A stretch of 64,000 nucleotides of DNA from Lentimonas sp. CC4 (GTDB lineage: Bacteria; Verrucomicrobiota; Verrucomicrobiia; Opitutales; Coraliomargaritaceae): positions 558,001-622,000 of the forward strand of contig NZ_CACVBO010000002.1 of NCBI RefSeq assembly GCF_902728235.1, given 5' to 3'. Position numbers and translations under genes: made by a program. Shown here piece by piece: positions 54,094-62,889 of this stretch. Every line of letters starts with the position of its first letter. Position 1 is the stretch's first letter. The notes beneath the pieces are model-generated. The model was not told the origin of the DNA. It searched no databases and saw only the letters and a list, made by a program, of their open reading frames with translations.

Positions 54094-54888
54094 CTAATCG
54101 ATTGCGAAGTGCTTGCGTAGTAACTCCTCAGTCGCAAGTAATTCCACATGACCGTCCACGAAGACAAATGCGGCCTTTCCATCGTTTCGGAAATCGGGTT
54201 GGCCTGTTCCTGATGAAGTCTCGAAGCCGGCGTTTTGGCTCCAGGTGCTGCGGTCGCTTGGATCGAAGGATAAGCTGAAGTCCGCGTGCCCGTTTTTGTG
54301 CTCTTTCTGAGGAGCCTTGGTAGTTACATCACCGAGTAAAATCGCGCTACTGCGTTGCACCTGAGCCACCTGGTTCATTTTTGTGCCTTCGCCTCGCGCA
54401 AAGATTCTAGGGTTACCTGCATAGTTGGTCGGCTGCCAGTCCACATCTGGCAACAGCTCTGAATCTAAGGTTGGCGACATGAACAAATCGCTGGGATATT
54501 GAGCCAGTTGATTGGCGATTAAGTCTGGCCAGCGCTTTCCGCCATACCCCATTTTCGATTCGTAAGTGGGGCTGCTAGCTGGCGGGTAGTGCTGGTGTTC
54601 CATTGCATACAACTGAACGGCTGAGCCCAACTGGCGTAGATTGGATGTGTTTTTCGCTACGGCAGCCTTTTCGCGCACTTTAACTATAGCTGGAATGAGG
54701 ATGGCGGCTAGTATCCCGATGATGGCGATGACTGTTAGCAATTCGATTAGAGTGAAAGCACGTCGGCGAATTGCGCATCTTTGTTGATCGTTGTCTCGCG
54801 CCAGTGAGGATGCCTCGTCGATTGAACCTTTACTAGAGTGGTGGGGGGAAGATGATGTATGCATATCGTTGAATGGTGTGTGTCGCAT
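54094..54888 (-). CDS. Pseudopilin-like protein with prepilin cleavage site
   Basis: 264 residues. A basic leader ends in RRRAFTLIELLTVIAIIG (cleavage expected between Ala and Phe near residue 44), followed by the hydrophobic N-terminal helix of type II secretion/type IV pilins. The C-terminal part has the GGKRWPDL and AAFVFVDGHVELL signs common in the abundant pseudopilin-like proteins of Planctomycetota and Verrucomicrobiota. The leader is long, so an internal ATG (at 54864, MHTSSS) could be the true start. It heads the operon with the GH53-sulfatase fusion, suggesting a surface or secretion role linked to that enzyme. Confidence 0.82.
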   Translation of the reverse strand: MRHTPFNDMHTSSSPHHSSKGSIDEASSLARDNDQQRCAIRRRAFTLIELLTVIAIIGILAAILIPAIVKVREKAAVAKNTSNLRQLGSAVQLYAMEHQHYPPASSPTYESKMGYGGKRWPDLIANQLAQYPSDLFMSPTLDSELLPDVDWQPTNYAGNPRIFARGEGTKMNQVAQVQRSSAILLGDVTTKAPQKEHKNGHADFSLSFDPSDRSTWSQNAGFETSSGTGQPDFRNDGKAAFVFVDGHVELLATEELLRKHFAID

Positions 54889-55300
54889 GGGCTGTAATTG
54901 ACGCTTTGTTGAATCGATGGGACGGCAACTCGATCTGGCCGATGATTGTCTACTGGTTCGAGAAGGTGGGGTAATTGATGAAACAATTTAAGAGGTAGCT
55001 CATTATCTTTTTAATGTGATGCTGATTTGATTTCTGTCGTCGTCAACTCGTAGAAGTGATGCGCGAATGACTAACTAATATTTTTATTTCTTTAGAGGAG
55101 TCAATGTAAAACTGTTTGACATCATGTTAATCTGTCTTCTCACTGTCACTGTTCCTTGTTAAAACCCAACGCACTAGCTCGATGACGCCACGTCATCGGT
55201 CTTACGTGGGCGGTTCTGGGGCATCAGTCTTTCTTCTCACTATGCGGAACTCCGCGGCGAGTCTCTCCTGCAGTTACGTTTAATCCATTCTACCGATCCC
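54889..55300. other. Divergent promoter region
   Basis: It separates the pseudopilin and GH30 genes. It contains operator site 8, a TTGACT-17-ATATTA promoter candidate reading toward the pseudopilin (about 55076-55104), and a GATGACGCCACGTCATC palindrome at 55181-55197. No gene seen. Confidence 0.5.
55107..55119. promoter_or_regulatory. AAACAGTTT operator, site 8
   Basis: TAAAACTGTTTGA (TCAAACAGTTTTA on the other strand) between the divergent pseudopilin/GH53-sulfatase operon and the GH30 at 55301. It runs into TTGACA at 55116-55121. Confidence 0.65.
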
Positions 55301-57583
55301 ATGAATCTTATGAACCGATCCCATCTCCCCAAAGAAATCCTATGCCTTGCATTAGTTAGTTGCGGTGCGCTTACTGGCGCATTGCATGCGGGCAATGAAG
55401 CCGTCACAGAACCGCTGAAATGGTTCCATGAAGAGTTGAAAGAGAATGGCAGGCTCGACCATGCTTGGATGGGAAATTCGAGCGGGGCGAGTATCGAAAG
55501 TCCTCAGAAGAAAGGTGGCTTGCGGGGTGTGACTATCAGCCGCACTGAGTTCTTTGAGGGCAGTGCCAGCCTGCAATTTCACGTGACTAAATCAACGCCA
55601 GATGAATGGGCCTTCGCTGCGATTACCAATGGGGATCCAATTAAGGGCACAGAGGCGACCTCATGGAAAGAGGTCGACGCTGGAAAAGATATTTCCACCT
55701 ACAGCCACTTTACTTTTTATCTCAAGGGGCAAGGGGATGCTCGTATCGAGATGAAGGATATAGGTGACCAAGGCTCATTCAAAGTTCGACTGTCAGATTA
55801 TGGCACCTTCGATCCGGATAATTGGAACAAGTTTTCGATTCCTCTTAAAGACATGGGCCTCGATCTGAGTCTGATTGATGTCACGAAGCTCAAAAATATC
55901 AACATCTTGGCTGAGCAAGATGCGCCTGCTGGAGCGGGCGAGTGGACCTTTTATATGGATAACCTGAGCTTCGAGGCTTTGGGGGAACCTATCCTGCCAA
56001 TGTTAGATCTGCCGAAATATGCGGGGCCTGCGATCTCCGGAGTGAAGGGCGTGGCATATGTGACGAAAATTTGGGATGGAAATGGCAAAGATAAGACACT
56101 GGGTGAGCAATGGGGCGATGAGAAGCTCTATGATCAGAACCAGGACCAAGGTAGAGTGCTATTGAAGCAGTGGCAGCTGCCTGCGCCTTCGAAGGATTCG
56201 CAGAACACGCTTAAACTGACTCTCTACCCCGATGAAGTGAAGCAGGCAGTATGGGGGCTGGGCGCATCAATGACTGACTCCAGTGCATATGTCCTGAATG
56301 AGCTGAAGAAGAAGAATCGTCCACTCTACGATTACACTATGAAGCAGCTGTTCTCACTCGAAGAGGGCGGAGCCGGGTTCAACGTGATCCGCCTCGTCGT
56401 CGGGGCGTCGGACTATACTGTCAGTGACAGCTTTTACACCTATTGTGACGAAAAGTCCGAAGATTTGTCGAAGTTCAGCATTGATCGGGACAAAGCCTAT
56501 TTAATTCCGGTGCTTAAAGACGCGCTTGCGATCAATCCTGATATCACTTTTTTTGCTAGCCCTTGGAGTGCGCCTGGTTGGATGAAGCGCAACGAGGACA
56601 TCAATGGGATCTCAGCTGAGGAGAAAGCGGCTGGTGCCCAAAATCGTTTGAAGCCAGAATACATTGGAACCTTCGCCCGATATCTCACCAAATTTGTGCA
56701 AGGATACGCAGAAGAGGGTGTTCACATCAAGGCGGTCACTCTGCAAAATGAGCCGCAGTTTGATGCAGCGCACTACCCCTGCATGCGAGTCACTCAAGAA
56801 GACTATGTTGCGTTGGTCCAAGCGTTTGGTGAGGCGACTCAGGAAGCTGGTGTCGACACCAAGGTCTTACTGCATGACCATAACTGGATATTGCACCAGA
56901 ATGACACGAAGGTCATCGGTGGGGATAAGAAGATCGATCCTCTGACTTTAGTTAAAAGCTTAGAATCGATGAAAGCCCTAGGGCCGTATATCCTTGGCAG
57001 TGCCTGGCACTGCTATTCAGGATCGTTTGCTGATATGCAGAACGTGTATCAATCCCTAAGGGAAGAATTTACAGACACTGCCATCGTGACCTCGGAAGCG
57101 ACTGCTTGGAAAAGAGATCGCTCATTCAAATGGAATGATGATCTCTTTTGGGGACTTTATAATAACTGGTATGGCACTTTCAAATACGGCGGCACTGCAG
57201 CGCTGCAGTGGAACCTGGTGCTCGACCATAACTACGGGCCGACACCAAGAAAGGATTCTCAAGCTTACGGTATCGTGACAGTCAACACGGATACGTATCA
57301 GGAGTCCAAGATGGAACGCGAATTCTACGGTATGGGTCACATTTCCAAAGCCATCGGCGGTGGCGGAAATCTCATCGAGAGCATTCTGCATGAGGGGGGC
57401 AAGCCAAGTGCACAGCTCAGAACCTTAGCGTTTAAGCGGACGGATGGGAGCCTCGGTTTATTTGTGATCAACAAGTCCCCGAAGTCGAATGCGAAGCTGA
57501 CAATCGAATACCGAAATCTCACATTCGACGTCATCATTCCAAAATACTCTCTGGCGACATACGAGTGGTCGGAGTTGAAGTAA
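55301..57583 (+). CDS. Secreted GH30 glycoside hydrolase with N-terminal binding-like domain
   Basis: 760 residues, signal peptide about 1-30. Residues about 35-225 form a beta domain with FYLKGQGDARIEMKD and WTFYMDNLSFE, resembling CBM11/CIA30-type modules. The GH30 domain has GLGASMTDSSA, SPWSAPGWMKR, acid/base Glu484 in LQNEPQF, LHDHNW, SAWHCYSG and nucleophile Glu599 in VTSEATAW, then the C-terminal beta part (FKRTDGSLGLFVINK). It is the fifth GH30 in the window and stands alone behind operator site 8, with a terminator downstream. Confidence 0.9.
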   Translation: MNLMNRSHLPKEILCLALVSCGALTGALHAGNEAVTEPLKWFHEELKENGRLDHAWMGNSSGASIESPQKKGGLRGVTISRTEFFEGSASLQFHVTKSTPDEWAFAAITNGDPIKGTEATSWKEVDAGKDISTYSHFTFYLKGQGDARIEMKDIGDQGSFKVRLSDYGTFDPDNWNKFSIPLKDMGLDLSLIDVTKLKNINILAEQDAPAGAGEWTFYMDNLSFEALGEPILPMLDLPKYAGPAISGVKGVAYVTKIWDGNGKDKTLGEQWGDEKLYDQNQDQGRVLLKQWQLPAPSKDSQNTLKLTLYPDEVKQAVWGLGASMTDSSAYVLNELKKKNRPLYDYTMKQLFSLEEGGAGFNVIRLVVGASDYTVSDSFYTYCDEKSEDLSKFSIDRDKAYLIPVLKDALAINPDITFFASPWSAPGWMKRNEDINGISAEEKAAGAQNRLKPEYIGTFARYLTKFVQGYAEEGVHIKAVTLQNEPQFDAAHYPCMRVTQEDYVALVQAFGEATQEAGVDTKVLLHDHNWILHQNDTKVIGGDKKIDPLTLVKSLESMKALGPYILGSAWHCYSGSFADMQNVYQSLREEFTDTAIVTSEATAWKRDRSFKWNDDLFWGLYNNWYGTFKYGGTAALQWNLVLDHNYGPTPRKDSQAYGIVTVNTDTYQESKMEREFYGMGHISKAIGGGGNLIESILHEGGKPSAQLRTLAFKRTDGSLGLFVINKSPKSNAKLTIEYRNLTFDVIIPKYSLATYEWSELK

Positions 57584-57751
57584 ATCACCGTGAGGTGTTG
57601 GGTGAAGCTATAGGATGAATTCATCCAATGCGCTTGATAACTTCAGGGGTAGTTGAATCCAAATAGGTCCAAATACCTATATGCAGATTTTTAGAATAGG
57701 GTAGTATGCATCATATAGTCATGTTCTATATGACTCCAACGCATTCAAACT

Positions 57752-57797
57752 GAAAAGCGGCTGTTGAATCGCCTCTAGCGACCAAAAGCCGCTTTTC
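57752..57797 (+). terminator. Terminator after the GH30 at 55301
   Basis: GAAAAGCGGCT (57752-57762) pairs with AGCCGCTTTTC (57787-57797) and ends in a T run; a 24-base loop separates the arms. The A-rich left side makes it usable in both directions. Confidence 0.65.
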
Positions 57798-57816
57798 ATA
57801 ACTGTCCTTATTTCAG

Positions 57817-58629
57817 ATGAAACTGATTCACTTACACGTATCCCTAGCTCTATTTTTCATATCGCTTGCAAGCCAACTGGTAGCGGCTGAACGACCAAAC
57901 ATTATCTACATCTTAGCCGATGATATGGGCTATGGTGACGTGCAGGTGCTCACCAGCCTGCCGGCGAACCAGTTGCCGAAGAGTGGGCTAAGCTCGGCTA
58001 CGCCAGTTTTAATCCACACAATAGTGGTGGCCCCATCACCGAGGGAACTGTTGTCGGGCTTCCCAGCACCGATTGGGGGGGCGATCCAACACCAGGGCGC
58101 GCTTGGGCCCTATGGAAACCTGAAACCGACCAACGATACCGAGTTCAATAATACCATTGATGATGTGTTTAGCCCTCGAAACAATTTCTACTTTCCGCGG
58201 CAAATCAGCTCGCGGCGTATTATTACCTTTCTCAGCCAGCAACCACAGGTTAATCCGGAGGCCATTGGCGTCACTGGGCATTCCACGGGTGGAGCATTGG
58301 CCACACAGGTGAGTATCGATCCTCGCATTAAAGCGGCAGTGCCCTCAATGGGGGGTGCCGGCGGACTCTATTTGGAACATCCGCATCTTACCGGAAATGT
58401 CCGCAATCAGGGGAATTTCAAAGGCGATGATCTGGAAATCGTGAAGGCCACAGTCGATGGTTACGCATACTACAAGAAGATGCACGCGCCGGTCCTCGCA
58501 GTCAGTTGCACCAACGATTTCAATGCACCGGATTGGAATTTTATCCAGTCGCTTAAATTAGCCACAGTCGATAAGCGCTTCAGTTGTGCTGCGAACCTAA
58601 GCCACAAAAGCTTACCGGAAGTCGCCTAA
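57817..58629 (+). pseudogene. Chimeric remnant: sulfatase start joined to esterase fragment
   Basis: The first roughly 43 codons are a sulfatase N-terminus with signal peptide and RPNIIYILADDMGYGD, but no CxPxR follows. From about codon 95 the frame reads as an alpha/beta-hydrolase, acetylxylan esterase-like (NPEAIGVTGHSTGGALATQ, APVLAVSCTNDFN). In between, another frame carries sensible protein sequence (EEWAKLGYASFNPHNSGG, then GLPSTDWGGD) from about 57970 to 58150, so there are frameshifts. It stops early. I judge it a decayed composite rather than a working gene. Confidence 0.65.
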
Positions 58630-58716
58630 AGTATAAGGCATCCATCGATTCATTTATATCGGGTATTTACGCGATGGCTTAAGATTTCTTCGCGGAGTCG
58701 GGGGCTTGAATGCTCT

Positions 58717-58950
58717 CACAGTCAGCAGGATAGTCGCACTGTATTTAAACTCGAAACTTCCGATGAGCCGGATTCACACGGTGTGAAGAATCAAGAATCC
58801 TATGAAATCAAAACACTGACCGTCAAACGCGGCGATGTGATGCCTGCCAAAATAGCGGGTTACGGCGGCCATACGATGATCATGGGGCCGATCCAGCCGG
58901 GAATTTCCTCATTCGGAGCGATTGACTCTTTCGCAATAGGTGTATCTTGA
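58717..58950 (+). pseudogene. Fragment of a GH97-like C-terminus
   Basis: In the same frame as the previous remnant, after its stop, an open stretch ends at TGA 58950. It includes NQESYEIKTLTVKRGD and KIAGYGGHTMIM, which resemble the C-terminal beta domain of GH97 enzymes (pattern: NPxSYEIxTxTVxxGDxL, then GGG). There is no start codon and no catalytic part. The rest of the gap 58630-59037 shows nothing else. Confidence 0.4.
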
Positions 58951-59037
58951 TGCAGTTCTTATTCTTAGAGAATCGTGCCAATGCACTGTCTTGCACGATC
59001 CATGTTTTTTCCGATAAGTAATCTATTTTAGAACCCT

Positions 59038-60540
59038 ATGAATGTCCAAAAGCTTAAGGCTCAACCCATATCTCGTCTCAATCAGTATATTTTATCACTG
59101 TTTGTAGCGGCGTTTTCTTTGATTGCTGGTGTCTGCTGTGCAACGGCAGAAAAGCCAAATGTGGTCGTCTTCCTCGTCGATGATCTTGGTTATATGGACG
59201 TCAGCCCGAATAACCCGAACTGTTTCTACGAGACCCCGAATATCGAGGCCTTGGCGAGTGCTGGAATGCGTTTTACTGATGGCTACGCCGCTAATCCGGT
59301 GTGTTCGCCGACTCGCTATAGTTTAATGACGGGCCGGTATCCGACACGTGTTGGCGTGACCAACTTTTTCCCGAAGTCCAAAGGGGCGAAGTTACGCAGC
59401 GGCACTTTCAATCCCGCACCGTTGACCGAAGAGATGCCTCTAGACGAGGTAACGCTGGCTGATGCTTTTCGAGCGCAGGGCTATGCGACCTTTTTTGCTG
59501 GCAAGTGGCACCTCGGGCATGGCGAAGCGTTTTTTCCACTCAATCGTGGTTTCGATATTAATATCGGCGGTAATCACAATGGAGGCCCCTATACGGGCAA
59601 AAAGTATTTCGCGCCTTTTAATAATCCTCAAATGGAAGAGGAAAGCCCTGCAGGCGAGCACATGCCCGCACGTCTGGCACGTGAAACGGTGAGCTTTATC
59701 CAATCAAACAAGGACCGACCTTTTTTTGCCTATTTCTCCTTTTATTCGGTGCATACACCTCTGATGGGGCGTCCGGACTTGGTCGCGAAATATAAAGAGA
59801 AGGCGAAGCAGATTTCCGGTAAAGAGTTCGATCAGGTTTCTGCTGCGAGTGGTAAAAAAAGCAAGCGGCGCATCCTGCAAAAACATGCGGTCTATGCCGC
59901 GATGGTGGAAGCGATGGACGAAGCAGTCGGCGAAGTCATCCAAGCTTTAAAGGACGCAGACGTTTGGGATCATACCATCATCGTGTTCACATCAGACAAT
60001 GGCGGGCTCGCCACCTCGGAGGGATTGCCGACCAGCAATCTACCTTTCAACGGCGGTAAGGGCTGGGTGTTCGAAGGAGGGATTCGCGAACCATGGATTA
60101 TACGCTATCCAGGAGTCACCGAAGAGGGCTCTATCAGTGATGCGCAGATCTGCTCGATCGATCTGTTTCCCACCTTGGTGGCCGCGGCCGGATATGAGGC
60201 GCAGCATGAAATCGACGGTTTGGATTTACGCCCGGTGTTAGACGGTGGCGCGCTCGATCGTGACGCACTTTACTGGCACTACCCACATTATAGTAATCAA
60301 GGCGGCATCCCAGGTGGTGCAATACGCATGGGAGACTACAAACTGGTTGAGGATTTCGAAGATGGCAGCGTGGCACTGTTTAATTTGCAGCAGGATATCG
60401 GCGAAACAAAGGATCTCTGCGCTGCGCAGCCCGAACGCGTGAGCGAGATGCGTGCGCGACTCCATGCATGGTATGAAAAATACGATGCAGAGTTTCTTCG
60501 TCCCAAAGGTAAAGATGGTCCCATGCCTTGGCGGCCATAG
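59038..60540 (+). CDS. Secreted sulfatase
   Basis: 500 residues, signal peptide about 1-37 (long n-region; an internal start is possible). Metal block LVDDLGY (Asp48/49), modification motif CSPTR with predicted formylglycine Cys89 in NPVCSPTRYSLMTGRYPTR, GKWHLGHG, FYSVHTPL and TSDNGG. The YSLMTGRYPTRVGVTNF segment is typical of a large group of algal polysaccharide sulfatases (S1_16-like by memory). No AAACAGTTT operator is seen upstream; the flanks are gene remnants. Confidence 0.9.
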   Translation: MNVQKLKAQPISRLNQYILSLFVAAFSLIAGVCCATAEKPNVVVFLVDDLGYMDVSPNNPNCFYETPNIEALASAGMRFTDGYAANPVCSPTRYSLMTGRYPTRVGVTNFFPKSKGAKLRSGTFNPAPLTEEMPLDEVTLADAFRAQGYATFFAGKWHLGHGEAFFPLNRGFDINIGGNHNGGPYTGKKYFAPFNNPQMEEESPAGEHMPARLARETVSFIQSNKDRPFFAYFSFYSVHTPLMGRPDLVAKYKEKAKQISGKEFDQVSAASGKKSKRRILQKHAVYAAMVEAMDEAVGEVIQALKDADVWDHTIIVFTSDNGGLATSEGLPTSNLPFNGGKGWVFEGGIREPWIIRYPGVTEEGSISDAQICSIDLFPTLVAAAGYEAQHEIDGLDLRPVLDGGALDRDALYWHYPHYSNQGGIPGGAIRMGDYKLVEDFEDGSVALFNLQQDIGETKDLCAAQPERVSEMRARLHAWYEKYDAEFLRPKGKDGPMPWRP

Positions 60541-61024
60541 TTTAAGGGATGAGTCTTGCCTGCTGACAGCTTTTCCCTGTCCTGACTACTGACTAGTCTT
60601 TGAGCGGCTCCTTTCGCGCCCCACATTCCACACAGAAGCAGTGAAACGAATCTTAAATAGGGAAGCCGAAGTCGGCTGTCTGGCGTAACCGGGTGCTCGT
60701 GCGAGGCGTTAGCAGATCGCATGGAAGTCCGTTTCCTCGCCGTCGCTCAATGCCTCGAGCGTATATACAAAAAACTTCAAGTCCCTGCTGCTGTTGTAGC
60801 AGTCGCGGCGGCGATACGAAAAGAGGAGGTCTAATTCGTCGCTATAGGTAGGACCTTCTGATGGTCGCTTATCTGCCAAATGGAAGAGTGTCATGGGTTT
60901 TGCTGAACTGACAAATTGGTGATTGTTTATACGCTCTTACTTTATATAAAAACATCTGCTGGTATTTATTTTAAATATACAAATATCGTTACCACGCTCT
61001 ATTATTCCCCCTGTTTTTAAGTTC
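60541..61024. other. Intergenic region between two sulfatases
   Basis: No supported gene. A 61-codon minus-strand frame (60709-60894) has no ribosome binding site and no recognised family. The last 100 bp are AT-rich and probably contain the promoter of the next sulfatase. Confidence 0.5.
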
Positions 61025-62395
61025 ATGTTCGGACGTTCCCCAAAGCTCATCCCTCTATTTCTCTTGCTTACGGTCGGTTATCTGCCCGCATCGCCTTTGG
61101 TCGCGAAACCGACAAATTTCATCTTGATCTATGCCGATGACTTGGGCTATGGTGACCTCAGCTGTTATGGTGCTGAGGGGTATCAGACGCCAGAGCTCGA
61201 TGCGATGGCGAAGCAGGGGATGCGTTTTACTGATTTTTCGACGTCGAGTTCGATCTGCACGCCTTCTCGGGCGGGCTTGTTGACTGGGCGCTATGCGCAG
61301 CGTTGGGGGCACAACGGCAGGGTGTATTTCCCAACGAGTCAGGATGGTATGCCAGAATTCGAGGTGACCATCGCGGAAGTCCTCAAGGGTGCCGGATACC
61401 AAACAGCACTTGTCGGAAAATGGCATCTCGGCCATCAACCACGGTTTCTACCGACCAATCAAGGCTTCGATTTCTACTACGGTATCCCTTATAGCAATGA
61501 CATGTGGCAAGATCCGGAAACGCCACTTGCCGAGGATGCCGTGTTTACCGCGGGCAAGACGCGTGAGGATTATCTCAATTACGACGTAAACAATAATGCG
61601 AATCGCAACTTGGTGCCATTGATGCTCGGCACCGAGGTGATAGAATGGCCCGTGGATCAGTCGACTTTGATACGCCGCTATACTGAGCAAGCGCAGGCGT
61701 TTATCGTCGCGAATAAAGAGCAACCGTTTTTCCTCTATTTCGCGCATGCCATGCCGCACATCCCATTGTTTGCTTCAGAGGCGTTCAAAGGAAAGACCGA
61801 GCGTGGGCTGTTCGGTGATGTGATCGAAGAGCTCGATTGGTCGGTGGGGCAGGTGCTTCAAACACTACGTGAGAACGGTCTCGCTGAAAATACGCTGGTT
61901 ATCTTCACCTCGGACAACGGGCCATGGTTGTCGAAGAAGAAAGATGCCGGGAATGCTGGCTCCTTGCGCAACGGCAAGTTTAGCGTCTACGAAGGGGGCT
62001 GTCGCGTGCCCGCCATTGCATGGCAACCAGGCAGCGTGCCTGCCAATGTGCTCTGCGAGGAGCAAGTTTCCACGCTCGACCTAATGCCGACCTTTGCCGC
62101 CATCGCCGGCACACAAGCACCAGCGGATCGTCCCATCGACGGTCTTAATATTGAGGCGGTGTTATCCGGGCAATTTACCGAAGCTCCCCAGCGGGATTAT
62201 TTCCTCTATCGTGGCCCTGCGATTCGTGTCGGCGACTGGAAATACATCAAGCAGAAGGGCAAGGCTGAGCTGTTTAATTTATCGAACGATAAGGAAGAGC
62301 AGCACAACTTGGTTCGCGAGAATCCTGAGAAAGCTCAGGAGTTAGCGAAGCGCTTAACCGAAGTGACTGCTCAGCTGAATCAGACAAAGAAATGA
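61025..62395 (+). CDS. Secreted arylsulfatase-like sulfatase
   Basis: 456 residues, signal peptide about 1-27. Metal block YADDLGY (Asp38/39), modification motif CTPSR with predicted formylglycine Cys78 in SSICTPSRAGLLTGRYAQR, GKWHLGHQ, AHAMPHIPL and TSDNGPW. This is the compact S1 form shared with arylsulfatase A-like enzymes. It stands alone, 484 bp after the previous sulfatase, and lacks the regulon operator. Confidence 0.9.
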   Translation: MFGRSPKLIPLFLLLTVGYLPASPLVAKPTNFILIYADDLGYGDLSCYGAEGYQTPELDAMAKQGMRFTDFSTSSSICTPSRAGLLTGRYAQRWGHNGRVYFPTSQDGMPEFEVTIAEVLKGAGYQTALVGKWHLGHQPRFLPTNQGFDFYYGIPYSNDMWQDPETPLAEDAVFTAGKTREDYLNYDVNNNANRNLVPLMLGTEVIEWPVDQSTLIRRYTEQAQAFIVANKEQPFFLYFAHAMPHIPLFASEAFKGKTERGLFGDVIEELDWSVGQVLQTLRENGLAENTLVIFTSDNGPWLSKKKDAGNAGSLRNGKFSVYEGGCRVPAIAWQPGSVPANVLCEEQVSTLDLMPTFAAIAGTQAPADRPIDGLNIEAVLSGQFTEAPQRDYFLYRGPAIRVGDWKYIKQKGKAELFNLSNDKEEQHNLVRENPEKAQELAKRLTEVTAQLNQTKK

Positions 62396-62461
62396 GATTC
62401 CTAAGTCACCCGCTGCGTCATATTATACCAACATGCGACTAAAACTGGTAAAAAGGTTTAA

Positions 62462-62549
62462 CCGCAGAGATCGCTGAGTGCGCCGAGGAGATGGGGAGGG
62501 CTGCGTGAAATGCTCTGCGTCAGCTCTCAGCGTGCTCTGCGATCTCTAG
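62462..62549. repeat. Imperfect inverted repeat of the CGCAGAGATCGC type
   Basis: CCGCAGAGATCGCTGAG at the left and CTCAGCGTGCTCTGCGATCTCT at the right are imperfect inverted copies around a short spacer. It abuts the sugar porter fragment exactly, which suggests a deletion or insertion junction. The rest of the gap 62396-62871 is the fragment itself. Confidence 0.45.
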
Positions 62550-62889
62550 CGTGGCACACTGTCTTCGATTCAACAGGTAGCAATTATTTCGGGTCTGTTC
62601 TGCGCGTTTATAAGTAACTATCTGATTGCTGGTGCGGCAGGTAGCTCCCTCAAGGGATTTGCCTCGGGCTACGAAGCTTGGCGCTGGATGTTTTGGATCG
62701 AGCTGATTCCTGCAGTCATCTTTTTCTTTGCGCTACTGTTCATACCTGAAAGTCCACGACTATCTAGTCGCCCGTGGTAAACGCGAAAAAGCCATCAGTG
62801 TCTTGACGAAAGTGATGGGCGACCGCGCCGAGTGGAAGCATGATGAAATCCGCGAAGCGGTTTCCTTAGGTTTAGGGCTTCGCCTTTAG
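62550..62889 (+). pseudogene. Fragment of a sugar porter (MFS) gene
   Basis: The frame starting at 62550 reads RGTLSSIQQVAIISGLFCA, then YEAWRWMFWIELIPA and LLFIPESPR, a classic segment of sugar porters such as XylE/GalP. After an extra base at about 62760 it continues in another frame as YLVARGKREKAISVLTKV and soon ends. Both ends of the gene are missing, so it is nonfunctional. It overlaps the end of the minus-strand gene at 62872. Confidence 0.75.

Noticed and set aside
60709-60894. 61-codon minus-strand open frame
   Set aside because: No ribosome binding site, no signal peptide, no known family; kept only as a remark in the intergenic entry.
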